Shown: positions 16,022 through 25,585, numbered from the stretch's first letter. The stretch: 64,000 nucleotides of DNA from Pollutimonas thiosulfatoxidans (GCF_004022565.1 NZ_CP022987.1:558001-622000), one strand, 5' to 3'. Program-made: numbers and translations. The notes: generated from the sequence alone by a model not told the origin.

Positions 16022-16567
16022 TTAATCCAGCAAGTCCCGCATGTCGTCGGCGTGCTCTTCTTCGACCGCCATGATGTCGATCAACAGGTGTTTGGTTGTG
16101 GGGTCCGTGTCGCCGATGCGCTCTATCATTTGTCGGTAGGATTCGATGGCAATACGCTCTGCGACGAGGTTGGCCCTGATCATGCCCTTGATATCGGTGC
16201 ATTCATCATATTCTGCATGGCTGCGCTGTGAAATGGTGGCGGGGTTGAAGTCGGGCTCGCCGTTTAGCTGCACGATGCGTTCAGCAATACGGCCGGCATG
16301 CTCTTCTTCCTCTTGAGCGTGGGTCAGGAATTCCGCCTTGATCGGCTCGTTCACCAGGCCGGTGGCTGTGTAGTAATGCCGCTTGTAGCGCATGGCACAG
16401 ACCAGTTCGGTGGCCAAGGCGGCGTTAAGCATCTCGATGATCTCTTCTCGATTGCCCTGATAGCCCGAGGACACGGCGCCGTCCTCCAGGTTGCGGGCGG
16501 CCTGGCGGATGGCTGCGACGTCGATGGGTCCCTGCGTAGTGTCTCGCCCAGATTGTTTCAGATCCAT
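16022..16567 (-). CDS. Ferritin-like (bacterioferritin-type) protein
   Basis: A 181-residue four-helix ferritin-like protein. Two di-iron half-sites are visible: Glu in NAALATELVCAMRY with EEEEHAGRI, and Glu in NLVAERIAIESY with VEEEHADDM. The roughly 40-residue N-terminal extension before the first helix is longer than in bacterioferritin. The family stores or oxidises iron or protects DNA from oxidative damage. ATG 16567 is used; longer frames upstream show no family sequence. Confidence 0.85.
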   Translation of the reverse strand: MDLKQSGRDTTQGPIDVAAIRQAARNLEDGAVSSGYQGNREEIIEMLNAALATELVCAMRYKRHYYTATGLVNEPIKAEFLTHAQEEEEHAGRIAERIVQLNGEPDFNPATISQRSHAEYDECTDIKGMIRANLVAERIAIESYRQMIERIGDTDPTTKHLLIDIMAVEEEHADDMRDLLD

Positions 16568-16680
16568 AATTCGTCCTTGTTGTGTTGATGGGGTCAAACG
16601 GACGAGCTTGCAACTTCCGTGCCTGGGCAAGGAAGTTCGGGCAAAATGGCGGATTGCTGCTGTCTTGATATTTTCCCACC

Positions 16681-17619
16681 ATGAAACCATTGCCCGGTGT
16701 TACCCAGATCCCCAGAGTCCACGAGTTCTGGATGGGCTTCTTGCTTGCGGGGCTGGGCGCCGTGCTTTTCTCCGCCAAGGCCATCGTGGTCAAGCTCACG
16801 TATCGCTACGGCGTCGATCCCCTGACCATCATTGGCTACCGCATGATGCTGTCGCTGCCGTTCTTTGCCCTGGTCGGCTTCTACCAGGCCCGGAGGGCGC
16901 GTCGGGGGCAGATACCCAAGCTCAGTGTGCGCGAAAGCCTGCAACTGGTGTTTCTGGGATTCATTGGCTATTACCTGTCCAGTTTTCTGGACTTTGTGGG
17001 CCTGCAAACCATTTCCGCGGGGCTGGAGCGGCTTATTCTTTTCCTGTCTCCCACTTTTGTGTTGCTGATCTCCGCTTTCTATCTGAAGCGTCCGATCGCA
17101 AGAGGGCAGTGGCTGGCACTGGGTTTGTCCTATCTGGGCGTGATGTTCGTGTTTCTGCAGGACCTCTCCTTCAGTGGCAGCGACGTCATGGTTGGGTCGC
17201 TTTTCGTGCTGGGTTCGGCCCTGACGTATTCCATATACCTGATCGGATCCGGAGAGCTGATCAAACGGGTGGGCGCAACGCGCCTGGTGGCCTATGCCAT
17301 GAGCGTATCGGCGGTCTTCACGCTGCTGCACTTCTTTGCGGTGCACGGTTTGGCCGGCCTGGAACAGCCGCTGCCTGTTTATCAGTTGTCGCTCATCCAC
17401 GCAGTATTCAATACGGTCGCCCCAACATTCATGATCATGTGGTCGGTCGCCCGCATAGGCGCGCCCATGACTTCCCAGTTGGGCCTGCTGGGTCCGGTGT
17501 CGGTGCTGTTTCTGGCGGCGTGGCTGCTGGACGAGCCGATCACTGGCTTGCAACTGGTGGGCACAGCTTTCGCGCTGGCAGGGGCTGTCGTGCTGGGTCG
17601 CCGCAAGCCGCAAGGCTAG
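16681..17619 (+). CDS. EamA/DMT family transporter
   Basis: A 312-residue membrane protein with ten predicted helices in two EamA repeats. The first repeat includes GVDPLTIIGYRMMLSLPFFALVG and the second AVFNTVAPTFMIMWSVARIGA and LDEPITGLQLVGTAFALAGAV, the typical family ending. Members export amino acids, nucleotides or other metabolites, and the substrate cannot be read here. It is a single gene, convergent with the patatin gene. Confidence 0.9.
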   Translation: MKPLPGVTQIPRVHEFWMGFLLAGLGAVLFSAKAIVVKLTYRYGVDPLTIIGYRMMLSLPFFALVGFYQARRARRGQIPKLSVRESLQLVFLGFIGYYLSSFLDFVGLQTISAGLERLILFLSPTFVLLISAFYLKRPIARGQWLALGLSYLGVMFVFLQDLSFSGSDVMVGSLFVLGSALTYSIYLIGSGELIKRVGATRLVAYAMSVSAVFTLLHFFAVHGLAGLEQPLPVYQLSLIHAVFNTVAPTFMIMWSVARIGAPMTSQLGLLGPVSVLFLAAWLLDEPITGLQLVGTAFALAGAVVLGRRKPQG

Positions 17620-17640
17620 GGCGCCAGGCTCCTGCGGCGG

Positions 17641-18834
17641 TCAGCTTACGCCGCTGCCCTTTTGTGCTGCAGCCTTTATCAGCCGCTCTATATCTTCGCG
17701 ATGGACGTCGTGCGTTACAAAGCCGGAGGCATTCTCCGGCATGGCAAGGCGATCGGGATCAGCCAGCGTCAGGCGTATGTCCTCCAGCCCGCCGTGCCAG
17801 TGCTCGCGCATGGTGGCCATGCCAAACTGAAAATCCTTATAGTGTTGTTCGTAGGGCTTGTTGCGATAGATCAGGTGGATGACATTGAAGCGCTTTGCGC
17901 TGGCCAGCTCTTGTGCCATGCGGCAGTATGAATCACTGGCCCTGATGTCTTCCGGAATATGCTCCAGCATGCGTTCCAGGATGTGGCGCAAGTACTGAGA
18001 CCAGCGCAGTTCGTCCGTGACCATGCGGGTACGGCTGGAGTAGCGGATGTCTTTGATGCGATCCGACACTTCGCTCATGTTGGTGGGCGCCTGACCGCGT
18101 GCGCTCCATAAGTCCACCTGGAACACCAGCGTATCGCGCAGGGGCCGAGAGTCCAGCACCTGGGTAAGCGGGGTGTTGGAAACCAGTCCGCCATCCCAGT
18201 AATATTCACCATCGATTTCAACCGCCGCAAAGGCCGGCGGCAGCGCCCCCGATGCCATGAAGTGCTCGGCGCGCAAAGTCGTGCGGGCGTTATCGAAGTA
18301 GACCAGGTTGCCCGTGCGCACATTGACTGCGCCGACTGATACTTGCTGTGCGCCGCTATTGATGCGATCGAAGTCGCAAAGACGCTCCAGGGTGGATTTC
18401 AGGGCGCTGGTGTCGTAATAGCTGGCGGTGTCGGGGCTGCCGCGCAGGTAGTCCGACGGGGGCGGGAACCGAGGCTGGAAGAATCCCTTTTGCCCGCCCA
18501 GCAGGGCGTTGCCCGCATGAAAGGCGCTAAGCGCGCCACGCATGGTGTCGTTGATGTCGAACAGGGATTGCTCGATGGCAGAGTTCAAACCCCACATTGA
18601 ATTGGGCTTGCAGATGGTTTCCCAGAACTCGGTCAGCTTGGCGACAGCCCTGTCGGGCGCATTGCCGGCGATGATGGCGGTGTTCAGCGCGCCGATCGAT
18701 ATCCCCGACAGGCAGGTCAAGGCGATGCCTGCCTCGTGCAGGCCCTGGTATACGCCTGCCTGGTAGGCGCCCAAGGCGCCGCCGCCCTGGAGGACCAGGG
18801 CGGTGGTTTCATAGGGTGGCAAGGTAACGGTCAT
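17641..18834 (-). CDS. Patatin-like phospholipase family protein
   Basis: A 397-residue patatin-like serine hydrolase. The oxyanion hole is LQGGGALGAYQAGV, the nucleophile elbow is GISIGALN (catalytic Ser) and the dyad Asp is in YYWDGGLVSN. A C-terminal region of unknown role follows. Relatives hydrolyse acyl lipids. Its start overlaps the end of the LysR gene by 4 bases on the same strand, so both are probably made from one transcript. Confidence 0.92.
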   Translation of the reverse strand: MTVTLPPYETTALVLQGGGALGAYQAGVYQGLHEAGIALTCLSGISIGALNTAIIAGNAPDRAVAKLTEFWETICKPNSMWGLNSAIEQSLFDINDTMRGALSAFHAGNALLGGQKGFFQPRFPPPSDYLRGSPDTASYYDTSALKSTLERLCDFDRINSGAQQVSVGAVNVRTGNLVYFDNARTTLRAEHFMASGALPPAFAAVEIDGEYYWDGGLVSNTPLTQVLDSRPLRDTLVFQVDLWSARGQAPTNMSEVSDRIKDIRYSSRTRMVTDELRWSQYLRHILERMLEHIPEDIRASDSYCRMAQELASAKRFNVIHLIYRNKPYEQHYKDFQFGMATMREHWHGGLEDIRLTLADPDRLAMPENASGFVTHDVHREDIERLIKAAAQKGSGVS

Positions 18835-19736
18835 AGTGATTTCTGTATGGGTTCGGGGATGGCCAGGCTGTTGACAAAGGCATCGATCAATGCGCCGCGA
18901 TAGCGGGATTTATGCAGTACCAGCGACAAGCGACGCTGCAGGTTCACGAAGGGGGTGGGCAAGACCTTCAGGCGGCCCGCCGTGACGGCATCGCCTGTGG
19001 CCGACTGGGGCAGGCACGCGATACCCAGCCCCGCAATGACGGCCTGCTTGATGGCTTCGACCTGGCCCAGTTCCAGCAATATGCGGCCGGGTGGCAAGGA
19101 GGCCAGCACATGTTCTGTCTGCACCCGCATGGCCGAACCGGGCTCGCGCAGTATCCATTTGGCGTCCTTGAAATGCCGCGCCTTGAGATCCTGCTGCTGC
19201 GCCAGGGCATGCAGGGGCGCAGCGCAAACGACCAGCTCATCGTCGCGCCAAGGCAGCACTTCCAGTTGCGCGTGGTTGACCGGGCCTTCCACGCAGCCCA
19301 CATCGATGCGGTGAGCCAGTAGCCCCGCTGTAATAGTGTGGGTGTTCTCGACGCTGACCTGCAGCGATACTTGAGGGTGGCGCTCCACAAATACGCCCAG
19401 CAGATCTCCGACAAGGTAGTTGCCGATGGTGTTGCTCGCGCCCACGCGAAGCTCGCCGGTCAGCTCAAGTTCCTGGTCGCCGCTTTGGCGCAACATCTCA
19501 TGTACCCGTTCGATAACTTCCTGGGCCATGGGCAGCACTTCCTTGCCGCGCGGGCTTAAATGCAGCCGGCCACGCTCGCGATCGAACAACTGGCCGTTAA
19601 GCTGGCGTTCCAGTTCTGCCAAAGCCATGCTGACCGCAGGCTGCGTAACGAACAGTCGCTCTGCAGCTGCCCGGACGGTGCCGGCCGAGGCAATGGCCAC
19701 AAACACTTCAAGCTGACGTATGCTGATTGATAACAT
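18831..19736 (-). CDS. LysR family transcriptional regulator (YeiE-like)
   Basis: A 301-residue LysR regulator: N-terminal winged helix-turn-helix (IRQLEVFVAIASAGTVRAAAERLFVTQ in segments, then AELERQLNGQLFDR) and the two-lobed effector domain, with GASNTIGNYLVGDLLGVF as in the CysB/CbbR/YeiE branch. It is divergent from a YeiH-type exporter, the typical YeiE-YeiH arrangement, so it probably controls that gene from the shared 95-base region. It is also co-transcribed with the patatin gene. Confidence 0.92.
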   Translation of the reverse strand: MLSISIRQLEVFVAIASAGTVRAAAERLFVTQPAVSMALAELERQLNGQLFDRERGRLHLSPRGKEVLPMAQEVIERVHEMLRQSGDQELELTGELRVGASNTIGNYLVGDLLGVFVERHPQVSLQVSVENTHTITAGLLAHRIDVGCVEGPVNHAQLEVLPWRDDELVVCAAPLHALAQQQDLKARHFKDAKWILREPGSAMRVQTEHVLASLPPGRILLELGQVEAIKQAVIAGLGIACLPQSATGDAVTAGRLKVLPTPFVNLQRRLSLVLHKSRYRGALIDAFVNSLAIPEPIQKSL

Positions 19737-19831
19737 CAGTAAAGTTTATACCCTTATTAAGAATTTATGAATTTATTTATATAGAGCGGGCTTCTAAAAT
19801 AACTGCAGGTTATTACTTTATATGTTGGATC

Positions 19832-20911
19832 ATGCCCGAAGCGCCCCCTCTCATGTCGTCTTCCATTCCCAGCCGAACGTGGGGCGGCCAGTGGCTGCGC
19901 GGGCGCAGCGATGCGGCCTCGCGCCCGCCTTCCGCACTGTACGGGCTGGTCCTGGCGGTGGTCGTGGGCATCTTTGCCATGATACTGGGACGCTGGGTGC
20001 CTATCATAGGCGGCCCGGTGTTCGGCATACTGCTGGGGCTTGCCATCCGCAACACGGTCGGTGTCGGTCCGGTGTTCAGGCCGGGCCTGCAGTTCGCATC
20101 CAAACAGATACTGCAGTGGTCCATTATTGCACTGGGGTTTGGCCTGAGCATTCAGCAGGTCGCGCAGACAGGGCTGGAATCGCTGTGGGTCACACTGATT
20201 ACCATTGCGGTGGCTTTCGGTTCCGCGGGGTTGCTGGGCAAGTGGCTGGGCATTGCCTCGAAGCTTAAAATCCTGATCGGCGTGGGCACCGCCATTTGCG
20301 GCGGTTCGGCCATCGCGGCGGTGACACCCATCATCAAGCCCGAAGATCACGAGACGGCCTACGCGATATCCACCATATTTTTGTTCAATATCGTGGCTGT
20401 GCTGGCGTTTCCCTTGCTGGGCCACTGGCTGAACATGTCTGATGCCGGGTTTGGTCTATGGGCCGGTACGGCCATCAATGACACCTCGTCTGTCGTTGCG
20501 GCCGGCTATAGCTATAGTGCCGCAGCGGGCGATCACGCCACCATCGTCAAACTGACACGCGCCACGCTTATTATTCCCATTTGTGTGGTGCTGGCGATGC
20601 TGGTCGCGTGGCGCGAGAAGAAGCAGGGCGATTCCGGCTTCAGCCTCTTGCGCATCTTTCCGTGGTTTATTTTGTGGTTCCTGGTGGCCTCGGCGATGCG
20701 ATCGACGGGTCTTATCCCCGAAGCCGTCACCGTCAGCCTGAACTTGCTGGCTCAGTTTCTGATTGTGGTGGCGCTGACCGCCATAGGGCTGTCGTCTGAC
20801 CTGCGTCGCATGGCATTAGCCGGTGTGCGCCCCATACTGCTGGGACTGGGCGTATGGGTAGCGGTGGCGGGCAGCAGCCTTGCAGTGCAGCGCTTCATGG
20901 GCGCCTGGTAA
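19832..20911 (+). CDS. YeiH family putative sulfate/sulfite exporter
   Basis: A 359-residue membrane protein of the YeiH (UPF0324) family with about ten helices. Family motifs are GPVFGILLGLAIRN, KQILQWSIIALGFGLS, the Gly-rich GVGTAICGGSAIAAVTPII and GLWAGTAINDTSSVVAAGY. Relatives are annotated as sulfate exporters with limited proof. The start is uncertain: ATG 19832 has a weak GGA upstream, and ATG 19853 is possible. Divergent from the LysR gene. Confidence 0.88.
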   Translation: MPEAPPLMSSSIPSRTWGGQWLRGRSDAASRPPSALYGLVLAVVVGIFAMILGRWVPIIGGPVFGILLGLAIRNTVGVGPVFRPGLQFASKQILQWSIIALGFGLSIQQVAQTGLESLWVTLITIAVAFGSAGLLGKWLGIASKLKILIGVGTAICGGSAIAAVTPIIKPEDHETAYAISTIFLFNIVAVLAFPLLGHWLNMSDAGFGLWAGTAINDTSSVVAAGYSYSAAAGDHATIVKLTRATLIIPICVVLAMLVAWREKKQGDSGFSLLRIFPWFILWFLVASAMRSTGLIPEAVTVSLNLLAQFLIVVALTAIGLSSDLRRMALAGVRPILLGLGVWVAVAGSSLAVQRFMGAW

Positions 20912-20920
20912 CCACCTTAA

Positions 20921-21295
20921 TTAACTTAACCACGACATGGGGTTGTGCTGGAGCGCCACGCCCACGATGTAAAAGAAAATGGCGATGGCGATCAGGGCTG
21001 CAACGCCGCGCGCGGCGGGTGTCTTGCCACGCTTGATGGCCACCATGCCTACGCCGATGTACAAGATTACCGCCACGATCTTGGCCAGTATCCACGGTTG
21101 CTCCGGGCCTATCATCATGGCCAGCATGACACCGGCAACCAGCAAGACGGTATCGACCACATGCGGCAAAATCCTGAACAGGCGCAATTGCAGTTTGCTC
21201 GAGCCCGTGACCGACCAGTACGCGCGTATCGCGAACAGCAAGATGCTTAGTACGGCGGCAGTGATGTGGAGATGTTTGATCGCAAAATAATTCAT
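20921..21295 (-). CDS. SirB2 family membrane protein
   Basis: A 124-residue protein with four hydrophobic helices (LHITAAVLSILLFAIRAYW, VVDTVLLVAGVMLAMMI, WILAKIVAVILYIGVGMVAI, VAALIAIAIFFYIVGVAL). The KHLHITAAVLSI start is typical of the SirB family. Salmonella SirB is linked to invasion gene expression but the biochemical role is unknown. It converges on the YeiH gene 9 bases away. Confidence 0.87.
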   Translation of the reverse strand: MNYFAIKHLHITAAVLSILLFAIRAYWSVTGSSKLQLRLFRILPHVVDTVLLVAGVMLAMMIGPEQPWILAKIVAVILYIGVGMVAIKRGKTPAARGVAALIAIAIFFYIVGVALQHNPMSWLS

Positions 21296-21386
21296 TCGAG
21301 GCTCACAAGATGTCCGCCGCCCGGGCGGCGTGCGAAGGTCGACTGGCCCGATGTTCGGCCAGCGGCGTTATGGTAGCAGGTCGCCC

Positions 21387-23198
21387 TCAGGCAGTCGCCA
21401 GGGTCTCCCAGGCACCGGTCTGGTCTCCCTTGAGCACCAGCTGACGGGTATGGTGGCGCAGCAAGGTGCTGCGATGACCCACGCTGAGCAATATGGTGTC
21501 GGGCAAGTGCTCACGCACCAGGCGGTACATGGCGTCTTCCAGGCCCTCGTCCATGGCCGAGGTGGCTTCATCCAAAAAAGCCACGTCGGGACGGGCCAGC
21601 AGCAGCCGGCCAAAGGCCAGCCGCTGCTGCTCGCCCAGCGACAGAATACGGCTCCAGTCGGCGACCTCGTCCAGTCTGCTGGCAAGGTGGCCCAGTTGGA
21701 CTTGGTCCAAAGTCAGTTCAACCCGGCGGTCGTGGTCGACAGTGGCGGTGTCACCGGGCAAGGATTGCTTCGGATACAGCAGTGCATCGCGCAGACTGCC
21801 CAAGGGCAAATAAGGCTTTTGCGACAGGAACAGCACATCGTCTTCGGGCCGTACGATGGTGCCCGTACAGTAAGGCCACAGACCGGCGATGGCGCGCAGC
21901 AAGGTTGTCTTGCCTGATCCTGATGGTCCTCGAATCAACAGCGCATGGCCCGGTCGCACCTCCAGTCCCACATCCTTAAGCAGCGGTATCCCCGATGGCG
22001 TGCTGACCGACAGGCCTTCCAATGCCAGTCGCCCGGGCGCCGTTTGCACGTCAGGTGTGGGCAGAGCGGCCGCATCGGCCACGGCCTTGGTGAAGCCGGT
22101 AAGGCGGTCCAGCGTGGCGCGGTAGGTGGCAAAGTTATCGTAGGCGTTGCGAAAGAACGAAAGATTGTCTTGCAAGCGGCCGAACGCCTGCGAGGTTTGC
22201 ATCAGGTCGCCCAGCGTGATCTGCTGAGAAAAGAAGCGCTGCGCCTGGATAATGAAGGGGAACACCACTGCTGCTTGCGTGACCGAGAAGTTGAATCCCA
22301 AAAATTTCAGCGAGCGGTACACGATTGCCCAGGCGTTGTCGATGACGTGCGCGAACCGACCGCGTAGCAAGGCGCCTTCCACTTTCTCGCCGGCATAAAA
22401 AGCGATGCTTTCCGAGTATTCGCGCAGCCGCACCAGGGCATACCGGTAATCGGCATTGAAGCGCTCGTTCAGGAAGTTCAGCAGGATCAATGGCCGGCCT
22501 ATCTTTATGGCAAACACCGTAGCCACAATCACGTAGACGAACACCAGGAAGACCATGCCGCGCGGAATCTCCACGCTGCCCAGGGCTAGTGGGCCGGATA
22601 AATTCCACAAGATAATGGTGAAGGCAAAGGTGGAGACCAGGGCGTTGATCACACCCATGGACAGCGTCATCGACATTTCGGCGAAGACGGCTACGTCTTG
22701 CTGGATACGCTGGTCGGGGTTGTCGATCCCCTTCGCCAGATGCTGGCTGCGGTAGTAAGCTTGCTTGTCCAGCCATTGCTTCAGCAACTTTTCATTCAGC
22801 CACACGCGCCAACGAATGACAAAGGCCTGCTGGATATAAAAATCGAGTAGCGAGCGCAGGACATGGACGCTGGCCAGGATTGCGAACAGCACCATCGCCA
22901 TCCAGAAGCCGGGCGCGTCCAGCGCTTGCAGCGCGGTATACATGGTGTTGTACCAAGCCGAAAACAGAACTTCCAGGCGCACGCCACACAGGGTCAGGAA
23001 CAGAATCAGCAACAATGTCAGCAGGGGCCGCCAACTGTGGCGCGGCGAAAAATACCCCGACGCCAAGTTCCAGAACTGCCGTCCCCATACCGTAAACCGT
23101 GCCAATGCCCAGATGGTGGCGGCCGACACCGCCAGGGTTACGACATACGCTTGCACCAACCAGATGCCGCTATCGACCAATGCCTCGTTCCAGTTCAT
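21387..23198 (-). CDS. ABC transporter, fused permease and ATPase (SbmA/BacA/YddA type)
   Basis: A 603-residue half-transporter. The N-terminal membrane domain (about 1-330) matches the SbmA/BacA-like family, including WRVWLNEKLLKQWLDKQAYYR and NPDQRIQQDV. The C-terminal ATPase has Walker A GPSGSGKTT, signature LSLGEQQR, Walker B VAFLDE and switch histidine in SVGHRST. Relatives move peptides, cobalamin or very-long-chain acyl lipids, and the substrate is unknown. It lies downstream of the metallo-hydrolase gene and is probably co-transcribed with it. Confidence 0.9.
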   Translation of the reverse strand: MNWNEALVDSGIWLVQAYVVTLAVSAATIWALARFTVWGRQFWNLASGYFSPRHSWRPLLTLLLILFLTLCGVRLEVLFSAWYNTMYTALQALDAPGFWMAMVLFAILASVHVLRSLLDFYIQQAFVIRWRVWLNEKLLKQWLDKQAYYRSQHLAKGIDNPDQRIQQDVAVFAEMSMTLSMGVINALVSTFAFTIILWNLSGPLALGSVEIPRGMVFLVFVYVIVATVFAIKIGRPLILLNFLNERFNADYRYALVRLREYSESIAFYAGEKVEGALLRGRFAHVIDNAWAIVYRSLKFLGFNFSVTQAAVVFPFIIQAQRFFSQQITLGDLMQTSQAFGRLQDNLSFFRNAYDNFATYRATLDRLTGFTKAVADAAALPTPDVQTAPGRLALEGLSVSTPSGIPLLKDVGLEVRPGHALLIRGPSGSGKTTLLRAIAGLWPYCTGTIVRPEDDVLFLSQKPYLPLGSLRDALLYPKQSLPGDTATVDHDRRVELTLDQVQLGHLASRLDEVADWSRILSLGEQQRLAFGRLLLARPDVAFLDEATSAMDEGLEDAMYRLVREHLPDTILLSVGHRSTLLRHHTRQLVLKGDQTGAWETLATA

Positions 23199-23207
23199 GC
23201 GGGCTGC

Positions 23208-24073
23208 CTACAGTTGGTCAAGCGGAATCTTGAAGTAGCGCACTCCATTGTCTTCGGCCGGCATGGGTTGGCAGCCGCGGATGTTGAACTGGACGGCCGG
23301 CAGAATAAGCACCGGCATTTCCAGTGACTGGTCCCGCTTGGTGCGCATGGCGACAAAGTCGGCTTCGCTGATGCCGTCGCGCACGTGGATATTGCCGGCG
23401 CGCTGGGCGGCCACCGTGGTGCAGCACTGTTTGTCCCGACCCTTGGGGGATAGTCGTGACATAGATAAAGCCGCGTGTCGTCCGGCATGGCAAGCAGGCG
23501 TTTGATGCCGGCATAAAGCCGTGCCGCATCGCCGCCCGGAAAATCGCATCGGGCCGTGCCGACGTCGGGCATGAAGAGCGTGTCTCCAACAAAAACGCCC
23601 AGCCCCTCTATGCAATAAGCCATATCGGCCGGCGTATGGCCGGGCACATGCAGGGCGGTGGCCTTCATGTTGCCGATCCGGAAGGTCTCGCCATCCGAGA
23701 ACAGGTGATCGAACTGCGACCCGTCTGTCCGGAAATCCTTTTCCAGATTGAAGATGCCCTTGAATACTTCTTGTACCGTTCCGATGTGCTGGCCTATGGC
23801 CAGCCGTCCCCCCAGTGTGTTCTTGATATAGGCGGCCGCTGACAGATGGTCGGCATGGGCATGCGTTTCCAGCAGCCAGTCCACTGTCAGGCCATGCTCG
23901 CGAATGAAAGCGATGATGGCATCTGCCCCGGCCGTGCTTGTACGGCCGGCTTTGGGGTCGTAGTCCAACACCGGGTCAATGACGGCGCATTCAGCTTGGC
24001 CGGGCTGGAATACCACGTACGAGAATGTAGCCGTCTGCTCATCGAAAAAAGACTGGACCTGCGGTGCTGGCAT
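23208..24073 (-). pseudogene. MBL-fold metallo-hydrolase with a one-base frameshift
   Basis: The first part reads as a glyoxalase II-like metallo-beta-lactamase protein of the persulfide dioxygenase/Blh group, with metal motif THAHADHLSAA, HVPGHTPAD and GDTLFMPDVG. At LCHDYPP the frame breaks: the continuation (KGRDKQCCTTVAAQRAG ... GVRYFKIPLDQL) is in another frame. Adding one base to the run of five G at 23445-23449 (C on the coding strand) restores a 288-residue protein ending at 23208. As given, the frame would end at 23195 with an unrelated tail. A sequencing error and a true mutation are both possible. Confidence 0.82.
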
Positions 24074-24197
24074 AGTGTCTCCGTACTGACAGTAATCGTT
24101 GCGCGCAGGCCGATATTAACAAGGGACGCCCGCCCTTGTGCGCCAGGTGTCATGCAGCGATAATCAAGGCCTTGATTATCATCTGCCTCGAGGCCTT

Positions 24198-24572
24198 ATG
24201 CCCTATATCACCATCTCCGCCAGCGCCGGCTACTCCACTGAACAGAAAAAGCAATTGATGGAGCGCGCCAGCGACGCCGTCGTTGAAAGCATCGGGGCGC
24301 CGCTGCCCAGTGTCCGTGTGATGTTGCACGAGCTGGCTGATGGCCATTACTTGAATGCCGGCAAGTTCGGCACACAGGCTGTGATGTTCCAGGTTGAGTT
24401 CATCGAGGGCCGCACTGAGCAGCAAAAAGATGCGCTGATCGCGGCGCTAAGCCGCGTAGGCTTCGAAACCACTGGCCTTCCCGAAAGCGAAGTGCGGGTT
24501 CGGCTGATCGACTTTCCGAAAACCAACATGGGCATGGCGGGCGGCGTCAGTGCCCAGGCCCTGGCCCGCTAA
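24198..24572 (+). CDS. Tautomerase family protein
   Basis: A 124-residue protein of the 4-oxalocrotonate tautomerase/MIF superfamily. ATG 24198 is chosen because the product must begin Met-Pro (MPYITISASAGYST), as the N-terminal proline is the catalytic base after Met removal. Two beta-alpha-beta units are visible (second: AVMFQVEFIEGRTEQQKDALIAAL, read in two segments). The substrate is not predictable. It ends 4 bases before the DUF924 gene. Confidence 0.88.
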   Translation: MPYITISASAGYSTEQKKQLMERASDAVVESIGAPLPSVRVMLHELADGHYLNAGKFGTQAVMFQVEFIEGRTEQQKDALIAALSRVGFETTGLPESEVRVRLIDFPKTNMGMAGGVSAQALAR

Positions 24573-24576
24573 GTAC

Positions 24577-25128
24577 ATGAAGTCGGTCCCGGACCCGCTT
24601 GCGCTTGCCGTCATTGATTTCTGGCAGTCTGCCGGGCCATCGGCATGGTTTGCCAAGGACGACGAGTTCGATGCGCGCTTTCGCGACCAGTTCATGGATC
24701 TGCATTTCGCGGCGGCGCGCCGCGAGCTTGATCATTGGTCTGAAAATGCGCAAGGCAGCCTGGCGCTGATCTTGTTGCTGGACCAGTTTCCGCGCAATGC
24801 ATTTCGCGATACGCCGCATATGTTCGCCACCGATGGCCTGGCGCGCAGGGCGGCCAAGCTCGCCATCGATGCCAACTTCGTGACGCAGATCGGCCAGCCA
24901 TTGGCCTTGTTCCTTTGTGTGCCCTTCATTCACTCTGAAGACATCGCCGATCAGCGTTACGGCGTGCAGTTGTACCAGCGCTATAGTCCCGACAACATCC
25001 GCCACGCCATAGAGCATTGCGAGATCATCGCCCGTTTCGGACGCTTTCCGCATCGCAACCGCATACTGGCTCGTGACTGCACTGCGGAAGAACTTCAGTT
25101 CCTGGAAGAGGGCGGATTCGCCGGATAG
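24577..25128 (+). CDS. DUF924 family protein
   Basis: A 183-residue all-helical protein of DUF924: VIDFWQSAGPSAWFAKDDEFD at the start (in pieces), LALILLLDQFPRNAFRDTP in the middle and RFGRFPHRNRILAR near the end, all family hallmarks. The fold resembles TPR-like proteins and the function is unknown. ATG 24577 lies 4 bases after the tautomerase stop, suggesting co-translation. It converges on cadR. Confidence 0.88.
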   Translation: MKSVPDPLALAVIDFWQSAGPSAWFAKDDEFDARFRDQFMDLHFAAARRELDHWSENAQGSLALILLLDQFPRNAFRDTPHMFATDGLARRAAKLAIDANFVTQIGQPLALFLCVPFIHSEDIADQRYGVQLYQRYSPDNIRHAIEHCEIIARFGRFPHRNRILARDCTAEELQFLEEGGFAG

Positions 25129-25137
25129 TCCAGGTCC

Positions 25138-25569
25138 TCAGCCCAGATGCGATCCCGACGGGCGTTTCTCTTCGGTTGCCATGGACGTCAGTCCGTGAAT
25201 GATGCCGCAGTCTTCGATGGCCGTGGCATCTGCGCATTGCTCCCGTAGGCCGATCAATTGCTTGCGCAGTCGCTGCAGTTCGGCCAGCCGCGTGTCGACA
25301 TGCCCAATATGCTCATCCAGCAAGGAGTTGACCGGCGCACAGTCGCCATGGCGGCGATCCACGAAAGCCAGCAGGGTGCGGATTTCGTCGTGGGTCATGT
25401 CCAGTGTGCGGCAGTTGCGGATGAAACGCAGGCGCTCCAGGTGTTCCTGCCGGTAGCTGCGGTAGTTGCCTTCGGTACGGGCCGGGGAGGGCAGCAGCCC
25501 TTCCTTTTCGTAGAACCGAATTGTTTCGGTGCCGCAATTTGCGACCCTTGCAAGTTCGCCGATTTTCAT
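25138..25569 (-). CDS. cadR: Cd(II)/Pb(II)-responsive MerR-type regulator
   Basis: A 143-residue MerR-family activator. The N-terminal winged helix is MKIGELARVANCGTETIRFY, followed by the dimerisation helix and a metal loop with Cys77 (GDCAPVN), Cys112 (EQCADA) and Cys121 (EDCGIIHGL), the CadR/PbrR layout. Divergent from cadA with a MerR-type promoter between them. It should twist that promoter into an active form when cadmium, lead or zinc is bound. Confidence 0.94.
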   Translation of the reverse strand: MKIGELARVANCGTETIRFYEKEGLLPSPARTEGNYRSYRQEHLERLRFIRNCRTLDMTHDEIRTLLAFVDRRHGDCAPVNSLLDEHIGHVDTRLAELQRLRKQLIGLREQCADATAIEDCGIIHGLTSMATEEKRPSGSHLG

Positions 25570-25585
25570 GGTTTGCTCCTGATGC

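Noticed and set aside
16594..17613. 339-codon open frame antisense to the EamA transporter gene
   Set aside because: Composition (Gln/His-rich) is typical of an antisense shadow; the sense frame is a clear ten-helix transporter.
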